From Casp-actino8 sp041159745 (lineage in GTDB: Bacteria > Actinomycetota > Acidimicrobiia > Acidimicrobiales > Ilumatobacteraceae), in NCBI GenBank assembly GCA_041159745.1, contig JBEAXP010000018.1:1-6920 (forward strand): a stretch of 6,920 nt of DNA, given 5' to 3'. The position numbers and the translations under genes are program-made. The notes under the pieces were generated by a model. That model did no database searches, had not been told where the DNA came from, and was given only the letters and a program-made list of their open reading frames with translations. This document shows, one piece after another, positions 1 through 6,514 of the stretch (positions are counted from its first letter, which is position 1; the number at the start of each line of letters is the position of its first letter).

Positions 1-763
1 AGCGCACGCGGCGAACCTCGGGCTCGAACGTCCTGAAGATCTTGTCCCAGACGATGAGGATGCCGCCGTAGTTCTTGTCGATGTACTGCTTGTTGGCTCC
101 GTGATGGACTCGGTGGTGGGATGGGGTGTTGAAGACCTTTTCGATCGGCTCGGGCAGACGGTCGATCGCCTCGGTGTGGATCCAGTACTGGTAAAGCAAG
201 TTGAGCTGCGAGGCCTTGGCCGTGGTCTTCAACGGGAAGCCGAGAAGCGGCATCGGCCAGTACACCCATGACATCAGCCAGAACGACCACGGTTGTCGCA
301 GTGCCGTCGACAGGTTGTAGCGCCGTCCGGAGTGGTGGGCGATGTGGTTGCCCCAGAAGAGGCGGACTTCGTGCATCCAGCGGTGATTCCAGTAGTAGAG
401 GAAATCCCACACGACCATGGCCTTGAGCAGCGAGAAACGGCGCCCGCCGACGTTCGAGATGCGGTGGGCGAACAAACGTCGGTTGATTCGCCCGAGCACG
501 CCCTGGAGCAGGAAGCCGATCACGATGTTTCCGGCGAGCAATCCGAGGCTCGACGCGGTGTCCTTCTTTTCGTAACCGAGTGGAACGAGCGGGTCGGGTG
601 TCGACGAACCATCGTCCGCGGGAATCGGTGCGTCGATGGGTTCGAGCTGGCGATTCGGCTTCTTCTTCAGTGATCGGTGCTCGGCCACCATGGTGACGAC
701 GAAGAGCGGCAAGGTGAGCAGATCGATCAGGTCGAGTCCGGCGATCGGCGACTTCTTGGCCAC
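1..763 (-). CDS. Sterol desaturase/fatty acid hydroxylase superfamily protein, alkylglycerol monooxygenase-like (3' end cut by window edge)
   Basis: Membrane di-iron oxygenase; 254 residues are visible and the C-terminus lies beyond the left edge. All eight histidines of the superfamily are present: H127xxxH131 (HRWMH), H140xxHH144 (HIAHH) and H217xxHH221 (HHRVHH), with 72 residues between the last two clusters. NLSTALRQ (150-157), YWIHTE (193-198), FNTPSHH (211-217) and DKNYGG (229-234) resemble alkylglycerol monooxygenase (AGMO) and its bacterial relatives more than C4-sterol oxidases. Hydrophobic, probably membrane-embedded segments lie near residues 14-25, 70-88 and 159-176. The family hydroxylates lipid substrates at the membrane using O2; the substrate here is unknown. 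The start is the GTG at 763, because an in-frame stop (775-773) lies just upstream; the next start, an ATG near residue 25, would remove the first hydrophobic stretch. It begins 14 nt after the methyltransferase stop without a clear Shine-Dalgarno site, so it is probably co-transcribed. Family is sure, AGMO-like activity is inferred. Confidence 0.92.
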   Translation of the reverse strand, partial: MAKKSPIAGLDLIDLLTLPLFVVTMVAEHRSLKKKPNRQLEPIDAPIPADDGSSTPDPLVPLGYEKKDTASSLGLLAGNIVIGFLLQGVLGRINRRLFAHRISNVGGRRFSLLKAMVVWDFLYYWNHRWMHEVRLFWGNHIAHHSGRRYNLSTALRQPWSFWLMSWVYWPMPLLGFPLKTTAKASQLNLLYQYWIHTEAIDRLPEPIEKVFNTPSHHRVHHGANKQYIDKNYGGILIVWDKIFRTFEPEVRRVR

Positions 764-777
764 GTCCGCAGGCTAAT

Positions 778-2343
778 TCAGCGTTCGGGCGACATGATCA
801 GCGCACGGTCGACCAGACGATCGATGCGCTGTTGGATGAGGTCTTTCAGCACCGCCTCGTCGGTCGTGGGTTCGTCGTCGATTTCCACCACGACCAGCCC
901 GGCGTCGATGTCGTGCCGGGCGGCCTTCTCGAGGGCGGCGCGATCACGAGTTCCGTCCATGGCGACCAACAGCGAACGCTCGAGATCGTCGAGCGTCACC
1001 TCTTCGTGACGAAGATTGGTCACCACCGACGATGGTTGGGAGGCTTGTGCTCGCGCCACCGCGAACCCGATGGGCCTCTCGGGCGTTTCGTCGGCGAAGG
1101 GCCTCTTCCACGTGCTGACCAGAAGCCGACCTTCGAGGAACCCGTCGCGGACCCACGCGAGGACGCGATCGGCGCAATCGTGGCCGACCTGATCGGCGAC
1201 GAGGACGATCAACTCGGCGACGTCGAGCCCGTGACGTCCCGCCCGGGCGACGTGCCACGGTGCGAGCACGGCCACCGGGTCGCCCGATGTCACTTGGAAG
1301 TTTCCATCGTCGCCGATCGACACTTCGATGCCGTCGTCGAGATCGAGTTCGACGTCGCCGTCGTCGTTGACGGAGAGGTTGGCGACCCGAACCGAAGCGA
1401 AACGCTCGGGATCGAAGTCGTGGGAAACGAGCGATCCCTTCTTCACGAGCAGCGAGCGACGGAAGTGACGCAGGGTCAGCAAGTCGAGGAGTTGCTGCGA
1501 TTCCACGTGGGCCGCTCCGCGATCGGCGCCACGGGCCCGCTCGCGAATGATGCGTGCACCGTCCTCGCCGAGCTGTTCGGGAACGACGCTCAGGATCTCG
1601 GCATCGGTCACGTAGTCGAGTCCGGCGTCGTTGGCGGCCTTCACGAAATCGGTGAAGTAGCACGGAACGTTGTCGTCGACCAGGTGTTCGAAATAGAGGT
1701 AGCGATCGGACAGCCGCGAGAGAAGAGTCAACTCGCTGTCGAGCCAGGCCTTCAACGGCAGTGTGTCGGGAACTCGCTCTCCGAGCAGTTCCATGAACGA
1801 CCGGGCCGCGGCGATCCGTTCGCTCGGATCACCCGGCGGAACCTCGAGCGCGAACATCGACCGGAGCATTCCGCGAGCGTGCCAACCGGGATAGGTGTTG
1901 TAACTCACGTACGCGATGCCGTTCTGGGCGAGGTGGCGCGCGCACACATCGAGAATCGCCCGACGAGCGTCGTCGGGAACCCATGAGTACACGCCGTGGC
2001 AGATGATGTAGTCGAACTCTCCCCATTCCGAGGGAATGTCGCGGACATCCATTGCTTCGAAGCGCACGTTGGTGAGACCGAGTCGAGCGGCGAAATCACG
2101 GGCACCGGCGATTTGGGACGGTGCCAGGTCGATCCCGACGAAGTGGGCATCGGGGAGGAGCGACGCGAGAGGAATGAGATGGCCGCCGCGGGCGCAACCG
2201 ATCTCGAGCACTCGGCACTCGTCCACCGGCCGGCTCGTGATCCCGGACAGCGATCCGAGGGTTCGCATCCAGTCCGGGTGCGCCATCCAGAACGGCAGGT
2301 TCTCGTACTGCAGCGTGTCGTAGGCGCGGTCGGCACTGCTCAT
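778..2343 (-). CDS. Class I SAM-dependent methyltransferase with methyltransferase regulatory domain (protein lysine methyltransferase-like)
   Basis: 521-residue cytoplasmic methyltransferase with no signal peptide. The N-terminal Rossmann domain (about 40-165) carries motif I EIGCARGG (47-54) and the acidic ribose-binding D72 in GIDL; the conserved blocks HGVYSWVP (116-123) and SYNTYPGWHARGML (147-160) typify this subfamily. A middle region (about 205-300, with YLYFEHL at 215-221 and LRHFRRSLL at 291-299) matches the methyltransferase regulatory domain. A C-terminal helical region (about 450-521, with MDGTRDRAALE at 462-472) completes the three-part layout known from rickettsial lysine methyltransferases that modify outer-membrane protein OmpB. 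It therefore looks full length and intact. Protein lysine methylation is the best guess, but the substrate is not visible and many relatives are uncharacterised. The ATG at 2343 is chosen because the family's N-terminal block (YDTLQYENLPFWMAHP) follows it at once, and because it overlaps the stop of the ABC-F gene as ATGA with no Shine-Dalgarno site of its own. This indicates translational coupling. Confidence 0.92.
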   Translation of the reverse strand: MSSADRAYDTLQYENLPFWMAHPDWMRTLGSLSGITSRPVDECRVLEIGCARGGHLIPLASLLPDAHFVGIDLAPSQIAGARDFAARLGLTNVRFEAMDVRDIPSEWGEFDYIICHGVYSWVPDDARRAILDVCARHLAQNGIAYVSYNTYPGWHARGMLRSMFALEVPPGDPSERIAAARSFMELLGERVPDTLPLKAWLDSELTLLSRLSDRYLYFEHLVDDNVPCYFTDFVKAANDAGLDYVTDAEILSVVPEQLGEDGARIIRERARGADRGAAHVESQQLLDLLTLRHFRRSLLVKKGSLVSHDFDPERFASVRVANLSVNDDGDVELDLDDGIEVSIGDDGNFQVTSGDPVAVLAPWHVARAGRHGLDVAELIVLVADQVGHDCADRVLAWVRDGFLEGRLLVSTWKRPFADETPERPIGFAVARAQASQPSSVVTNLRHEEVTLDDLERSLLVAMDGTRDRAALEKAARHDIDAGLVVVEIDDEPTTDEAVLKDLIQQRIDRLVDRALIMSPER

Positions 2344-3974
2344 GAGATCGACGTGAGGGGTTTGGCCAGTTTGATCGACGCGGTCGTGTCGGGCTCGGCC
2401 AGTGCTTTCATCGCCACGTCGAAATCGGGGAGAGCGAACACCTCGCCACCGTCGGTGATCATGATGAATCGGTCGAGTGTTTCGAGGAATGTGCGGTCGT
2501 GGCTCACGGCGACGACGGTGCCCTCGAAGCCGTCGAGAGCGCGTTCGAGCGCCTCGGACGATTCGATGTCGAGGTTGTCGGTCGGCTCGTCGAGCAACAG
2601 GACGTTGTGACCGTCGAGTTCGAGACAAAGAATCTCGAGTCGGGCCTTCTGTCCGCCGGAGAGAGTCGGGAATTCCTGTCGCGCGTTGGCGTGCAGGCCG
2701 TAGCGCGCCAACGCGCGCATCGACTTCTCCTCGTCGACCAGGCGATCGCGCACGATGTCGAGCGCGGTGCGATTGGCGAACTCGGGGCGGTTGTTCACCT
2801 GCGTGAACATTCCGACCGACGTGCGGGGACCGAAACCCACGGTTCCGGCGGACGGCTGGCCCTTGCCGGCGAGCACGTCGAGCAGGTGAGTCTTACCGGT
2901 CCCGTTCGGACCGATGAGGCCCACCCGTTCTCCGTGATGAATCTCTTCCGAGAAAGGTAGGAACAGTCCGTCGATCGCGACATCGTCGAGTTTGGCCACG
3001 CGTCGTGCGGCGTCGGCTCCGCGCAGGCGCACGTGAATCTTCTGATCGGGTACCGGAGGCGGTGGTGGACCGGCGGCGACGAACTTCTCCCAACGAGTTT
3101 CGGCGGCGTTGGCCTTGGTCGCGTTCTTGAAGTTCTGCGCGGCACGCTGCTTCATGATCTTCATGTGATGGAAGAGTCGACGCTCCTCGTCGTTCCATCG
3201 CTTCAACTCGTCGCCGAGTTGTTCTTGGCGTTTGGCGCGAGCGTCGGGGAAAGTCGTGTACGAGCCTCCATGCACCCAGGCGCCCGACCCTTCGATCACC
3301 ACGATCTTGTTCGCCACGCGCTCGAGGAGCCGACGATCGTGGCTCACCATCAGGATCGTCGACTTGGTTTCGAGGATTCGCTCCTCGAGCCAACCACGGG
3401 TCGGAATGTCGAGATAGTTGTCGGGCTCGTCGAGAAGCAGAACGTCCGAGCCCGACGTGAGAAGTAGATCGAGGACGAGCCGCTTGCGCTCGCCGCCGGA
3501 GAGTTCGGAAACCAGTCGCCGCGAGAAGTCGTCGATCTTGGTCTTCACGCTGCGGTCGGCCGCGGCGTGCCATTTGGTTTCGAGTTCGTAGCCGCCGAGA
3601 TCGCCCCAGTCGGCGAGCGCTTCGGCGTATTCCATGCCGTCGTCATTGCCCAGGTTGCGTTCGGCTTCGGCCAGGCGACGACCGGCCTGTCGGAGTTGGG
3701 CAGGAGCGACTTCGATGAGCATGTCGCGCAGCGAGTCGGTGGGTCGTGACATCCCCACGTCCTGAGTCATCGACAGCATGGTGCCGAGTACGTTGAACTC
3801 GCCCTCGTCGGCTTCGATGACTCCGGAGAGGATGCGCAGAATCGTGCTCTTGCCGACGCCGTTGGCGCCGACGAGCGCGGCGTGCTCGCCCGGAGCCACT
3901 CCGAACGAGACGTCGAAGAACAGCTGGTCGCCGCCGGGAGGTGCGTATGCGAGTTCGGAGACCGTGATGCTCAC
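2340..3974 (-). CDS. ABC-F family ATPase (ribosome-associated type, two ABC cassettes, no membrane domain)
   Basis: 544-residue soluble protein with two ABC cassettes in tandem. Cassette 1 has Walker A GANGVGKST (36-44), signature LSGGE (158-162), Walker B VLLLDEP (178-184) and switch histidine H212. Cassette 2 has Walker A GPNGTGKT (355-362), signature LSGGQ (438-442), Walker B VLLLDEP (458-464) and H492. Both sites look competent; after Walker B the first reads DNYLD and the second TDNLD. The basic, helical linker (about 245-300, with MKIMKQRAAQNFKNATKAN) fits the interdomain region by which ABC-F proteins reach the ribosomal P site. Known members (EttA, Uup, YfmR, antibiotic-resistance types) modulate translation or relieve stalls; I cannot assign a subgroup. 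A PPPPPVP run (303-309) ends the linker. The start is GTG at 3974, giving the usual MSITVSxLxYAPPGG opening, with only a weak purine-rich stretch upstream. It lies 33 nt after the lipoprotein gene and overlaps the methyltransferase start by 4 nt. Confidence 0.96.
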   Translation of the reverse strand: MSITVSELAYAPPGGDQLFFDVSFGVAPGEHAALVGANGVGKSTILRILSGVIEADEGEFNVLGTMLSMTQDVGMSRPTDSLRDMLIEVAPAQLRQAGRRLAEAERNLGNDDGMEYAEALADWGDLGGYELETKWHAAADRSVKTKIDDFSRRLVSELSGGERKRLVLDLLLTSGSDVLLLDEPDNYLDIPTRGWLEERILETKSTILMVSHDRRLLERVANKIVVIEGSGAWVHGGSYTTFPDARAKRQEQLGDELKRWNDEERRLFHHMKIMKQRAAQNFKNATKANAAETRWEKFVAAGPPPPPVPDQKIHVRLRGADAARRVAKLDDVAIDGLFLPFSEEIHHGERVGLIGPNGTGKTHLLDVLAGKGQPSAGTVGFGPRTSVGMFTQVNNRPEFANRTALDIVRDRLVDEEKSMRALARYGLHANARQEFPTLSGGQKARLEILCLELDGHNVLLLDEPTDNLDIESSEALERALDGFEGTVVAVSHDRTFLETLDRFIMITDGGEVFALPDFDVAMKALAEPDTTASIKLAKPLTSIS

Positions 3975-3975
3975 A

Positions 3976-4010
3976 CGGTCATTCTCTCGTCCCGCGGACC
4001 GAAACGGTCA
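3976..4010 (-). promoter_or_regulatory. Possible mutually exclusive hairpins between lipoprotein stop and ABC-F start
   Basis: Read on the minus strand, the heptamer TGACCGT occurs twice: once over the lipoprotein stop codon (4010-4004) and once just before the ABC-F GTG (3982-3976 region). Between them lies CGGTC (4001-3997), which can pair with the first copy (5 bp, TTT loop, 4009-3997) or with the second (5 bp, 15-nt loop), the latter covering the space just ahead of the ABC-F start. No U-tract follows, so it is not an intrinsic terminator. A ribosome finishing the lipoprotein gene would open the first stem. The stems are short and could arise by chance. Confidence 0.25.
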
Positions 4011-5426
4011 CGACACGTAGAGACGAACCTGATCGCTCTCGAATCCACTGGCGAGGATCTCGACGCGGCCGTCGTTGTTGAGATCGACCACCATCATCGA
4101 ACCGGCCTGCGCGTACCCGGTCTGCAGTACGCGAGTATCGAAGGCTGACGGACCGGTTTGCTCGAGAACGAAGAGCCGGTCGTCCCCATCACCCGACACG
4201 GCGAGATCGACGTCTCCGTCTCCGTCGATGTCGCCCCAGCCGAACACTCCGGGCGCGGCCTGGAACGCGGTTCCCACGCTCGGGCGCGAGACGATTCCCG
4301 TGCTCAGGAGTTGAACCGACCACTCGGTTCGCGGGTCGGCTCCGGGAGTCAGTCGGTAGACGCCCGACTCGACTTGGCCGGGCTTGGTGGTGTTGGTGTG
4401 GTTGGACGCGATCCAACCGATCGTCCCGGGTCCATCGAGATCGGGGACGAGCGAGACCTGGATCACCTTGCCGATCGAGGAAGTGATGACGTGCTTCTGC
4501 CAGGTCGGCAGACCGTCGGCGCCCGCCTCGAGTTGTTCGAACCAGATCGCACTCTCGGGAGTCAGGAAGTACTGACCCGACACGACATCGAGATCGCCGT
4601 CGCCGTCCACGTCGGCAGCCACCGGTAGAGAACCGCCGCCTTGACCGATCGGATGTGCTGTCAAATCGAAACCATCGGCGGTTCCGCGGAACCACACGGC
4701 GTTCGCATCGGTCGATGTCTCACCGATCGCGACGATGTCGAGCACGCCGTCTCCGTCGATGTCCGCGACGGCGGGACGGTGGTAGAACTCGGTCGCACCC
4801 TTGGCGACGAGGTCGGTTGCCTCGAATCTCGCCAAACCTCCTTCGACGCCGACGTTCTCCCAGATGACGAGGGCACCGCACGGACCCACGGTGCCGATGG
4901 CGGCACAGACGAAGAACCCGATACCGCCGATGATGTCGGTGTCACCGTCTCCGTCGAGATCGCCGACCCACGGCTGATTGAAGAAGTAGTAGCCGTCATC
5001 GGTCGTCACGATGTCGTCGCGCACGTAATCGGTCGGGCCGCCGGTTTGGTACAGAACGGCCAGAGTGCTCGTCCCGACCGTCACGTTCTTCATGTCGATG
5101 TCGCCGAAGCCGTTGACGAGGATCTCGAGGATGCCGTCACCGTTGAAGTCGGCGGCGGCTGCTCCGGCGGCGCCACCGAAGCCGTCGACGAGGGTGTGAT
5201 AGCTGAACGCCGCATCATCGGCAGGGGTACCGACTTCGATCGGACCGGTGCCGAACGCCGGCAGAGTGGTGGTGGGGGCTTCCGTGACCGGCGCTTCCGT
5301 CACGGGAGCGGCCGAGGTTGCCGGCGTCGATTCGTCCGGGCTCGACCCGTTCTCGCCGCCCCCGCAGGCGGCCACCGTCAGCAGCGAGACGAGCGATGAA
5401 AAGACAGCGAACCGCTTGATCGACAT
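4008..5426 (-). CDS. Secreted lipoprotein with FG-GAP/VCBS-type calcium-binding beta-propeller
   Basis: 472 residues. A signal peptide (KR at 4-5, hydrophobic 6-20) ends in the lipobox VAAC with lipidated C21, so the mature protein should be anchored on the outer face of the cytoplasmic membrane. A Gly/Ser/Thr/Pro/Glu linker follows (22-57), with PVTEA twice in tandem. The rest is a repeat domain. DxDxDGxxD-type calcium motifs begin at D93, D156, D222, D272, D399 and D448, and a degenerate one at D329, giving seven repeats about 50-70 residues apart, the count of a closed seven-bladed propeller. C174 and C183 could form a disulfide in the second repeat. No enzymatic motif is visible; such domains usually bind ligands or proteins, or serve as scaffolds. 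The ATG at 5426 is preferred over the in-frame TTG at 5438 because GGAGG sits 5 nt before it and the TTG lies inside that site. It is the first gene after a 67-nt gap and may open the downstream unit. The ligand is unknown. Confidence 0.9.
   Translation of the reverse strand: MSIKRFAVFSSLVSLLTVAACGGGENGSSPDESTPATSAAPVTEAPVTEAPTTTLPAFGTGPIEVGTPADDAAFSYHTLVDGFGGAAGAAAADFNGDGILEILVNGFGDIDMKNVTVGTSTLAVLYQTGGPTDYVRDDIVTTDDGYYFFNQPWVGDLDGDGDTDIIGGIGFFVCAAIGTVGPCGALVIWENVGVEGGLARFEATDLVAKGATEFYHRPAVADIDGDGVLDIVAIGETSTDANAVWFRGTADGFDLTAHPIGQGGGSLPVAADVDGDGDLDVVSGQYFLTPESAIWFEQLEAGADGLPTWQKHVITSSIGKVIQVSLVPDLDGPGTIGWIASNHTNTTKPGQVESGVYRLTPGADPRTEWSVQLLSTGIVSRPSVGTAFQAAPGVFGWGDIDGDGDVDLAVSGDGDDRLFVLEQTGPSAFDTRVLQTGYAQAGSMMVVDLNNDGRVEILASGFESDQVRLYVS
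5278..5307 (-). repeat. Tandem 15-nt repeat (two units) encoding PVTEA-PVTEA in the lipoprotein linker
   Basis: Two adjacent 15-nt units (5278-5292 and 5293-5307) share GCTTCCGT plus similar ends on the plus strand. They encode the doubled PVTEA of the flexible linker between the lipid anchor and the propeller. In-frame units like this can change in copy number, altering linker length without breaking the frame. Confidence 0.7.
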
Positions 5427-5429
5427 GTT

Positions 5430-5436
5430 CCCCTCC
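5430..5436 (-). promoter_or_regulatory. Strong ribosome binding site of the lipoprotein gene
   Basis: GGAGGGG on the minus strand lies just before the ATG at 5426, with 5 nt between GGAGG and the start codon. It fixes the start of the lipoprotein and excludes the in-frame TTG that it overlaps. It is the best-placed Shine-Dalgarno site in the window, consistent with independent, strong initiation here. Confidence 0.75.
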
Positions 5437-5441
5437 AACAG

Positions 5442-5455
5442 TCGGACCTGTCCGA
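5442..5455. promoter_or_regulatory. 14-bp palindrome in the lipoprotein leader, possible operator or leader hairpin
   Basis: TCGGAC-CT-GTCCGA is a perfect inverted repeat with 6-bp arms and a 2-bp spacer, 6 nt upstream of the ribosome binding site. A weak -10-like TACATT (minus strand, 5462-5457) lies just upstream, which would put the palindrome at the transcription start, a usual operator position. No good -35 hexamer is visible at 17 nt, so the promoter is tentative. A 2-nt loop is poor for RNA, so a DNA-binding dimer site is the likelier reading if it is functional. Confidence 0.3.
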
Positions 5456-5493
5456 GAATGTAGTCGGTCGGGAGATTCGCGGTTTCCGCAGGG

Positions 5494-6510
5494 TCAGGGG
5501 GCGACCTTCACCAGCAACTTCCCCCGGTGTCCTCCGCTCATCAAGATGTCGAGCGCGCGCGGGAACGACTCGATACCGGTTTCCACGTGCTCGGGCATCA
5601 CGAGATCGCCCTGGTCGAGCCACTGCGTCAACTGGGCCTCGGCGGCGGCGTAGGCGTGCTCGAAGTGGAACACGGCGAAACCCTCCATCACGGCTTGACG
5701 TTCGGCCAGTTTCAGGTAGTTCCGCGGGCCGCGAACGTTCTTCATGTCGTCGTACTGCGAGATCGCTCCGCAGATCACGATGCGTGACCCGCGATGAATG
5801 TTCAGAAGCACGGCGTCGAGGACGTCTCCGCCCACGTTGTCGAAGAAGACGTCGACTCCATCGGGCAGCAGCTCGCGGAGTCGTGCCTCCACGTCGTCAT
5901 TGCGATAGTCGATGGCCGCGTCGTAGCCGAGTTCGTCCACGAGGAAACGGCACTTGTCGGGTCCGCCGGCGATGCCGATGACCGGCGATGCCCCGAGAAG
6001 GCGGGCGATCTGCCCGGCGACCGAGCCGACGGCACCGGCGGCGGCCGAGACCACCACCGATTGCCCGGCGTGCACGTGGCCGACTTCGGTCAAGCCGACG
6101 TACGCCGTGAGGCCGGTGGTGAGTCCGAGGGCGCCGAGCCAGGCCCGTGGTGGGACGACCGAAGTGTCGAGACGGCGCATCATGAACCCCGGCATGGTGG
6201 CGAAGGTCTGCGAACACAGCGGTCCGAACACCCAGTCGCCGACGGACAATCCATCGAATCGTGATTCGAGAACCTGGCCGACTCCGAGTGCCGGTATCAC
6301 TCCGCCGATCTGCGCACCTTGATGGAAGCTCTCCTCCTCGAGAGTCGTGCGGATGAACGCATCGATTCCGAGGTGATCGACGGCCACGAGCACCTGTCCG
6401 TCGCCGGGGGCCACGGCATCGTCGTCGAGAAACGTGAAGTCGGATGGTTGAGGCCGTCCCTGGGGTCGACGGGCCAGAACGATGCGGGGGTTCGATCGCG
6501 CGCTTCCCAC
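5494..6510 (-). CDS. NADP-dependent medium-chain oxidoreductase, CurA/prostaglandin reductase-like (zinc-independent)
   Basis: 338 residues, normal length for the leukotriene B4 12-hydroxydehydrogenase/PTGR/CurA branch of the MDR superfamily (COG2130 type). The N-terminal RRPQGRP (14-20) is typical. The substrate domain is followed by LGLTTGLTAY (128-137) and the nucleotide-binding turn SAAAGAVGSVAGQIA (155-169). K186 and Y202 (DYR) lie where this family contacts the NADP phosphate and cofactor. DVFFDNVGG (220-228), GAISQYD (248-254), RGPRNYLKL (260-268) and the C-terminal GKLLVKV (330-336) complete the fold. The structural-zinc cysteines and GHE zinc site of alcohol dehydrogenases are absent. 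Members reduce the C=C bond of alpha,beta-unsaturated ketones or aldehydes with NADPH; the exact substrate is unknown. The start is GTG at 6510, four nt after the SDR stop, with GGAGGT (6526-6521) lying inside the end of the SDR gene. The two are probably made from one mRNA. Confidence 0.92.
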   Translation of the reverse strand: MGSARSNPRIVLARRPQGRPQPSDFTFLDDDAVAPGDGQVLVAVDHLGIDAFIRTTLEEESFHQGAQIGGVIPALGVGQVLESRFDGLSVGDWVFGPLCSQTFATMPGFMMRRLDTSVVPPRAWLGALGLTTGLTAYVGLTEVGHVHAGQSVVVSAAAGAVGSVAGQIARLLGASPVIGIAGGPDKCRFLVDELGYDAAIDYRNDDVEARLRELLPDGVDVFFDNVGGDVLDAVLLNIHRGSRIVICGAISQYDDMKNVRGPRNYLKLAERQAVMEGFAVFHFEHAYAAAEAQLTQWLDQGDLVMPEHVETGIESFPRALDILMSGGHRGKLLVKVAP

Positions 6511-6514
6511 GACG

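Noticed and set aside
832..1986. Long plus-strand open frame (384 codons) antisense to the methyltransferase
   Set aside because: Its product has no recognisable domain and mirrors the codon pattern of the minus-strand gene, which is clearly a conserved family. Long antisense frames are common in GC-rich DNA.
1996..2610. Plus-strand open frame of 204 codons across the methyltransferase/ABC-F junction
   Set aside because: Low-complexity translation lying opposite two well-supported genes, with no family resemblance.
2344..2628. 95-residue N-terminal extension of the methyltransferase frame into the ABC-F gene
   Set aside because: The extension is Arg-rich, has no domain and overlaps the conserved second cassette of ABC-F. 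The family's N-terminus starts at the ATG at 2343.
2340..3974. ABC-F gene as an antibiotic resistance determinant or as part of an ABC transporter
   Set aside because: No membrane component lies nearby, and nothing in the linker clearly matches a resistance subgroup; sequence alone does not support a resistance call.
3971..3982. Three-codon mini-frame ATG ACC GTG TGA overlapping the ABC-F GTG start as GTGA
   Set aside because: It resembles a coupling uORF, but three codons occur easily by chance and no good ribosome binding site precedes it.
4641..5399. Plus-strand open frame of 252 codons opposite the lipoprotein
   Set aside because: The Asp/Val/Gly-rich translation is the complement of the repeated calcium motifs, not a separate protein.
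5479..5489. GCGG-TTT-CCGC inverted repeat after the oxidoreductase stop as a terminator
   Set aside because: The stem is only 4 bp and no T-run follows on the minus strand, so it does not meet the form of an intrinsic terminator.
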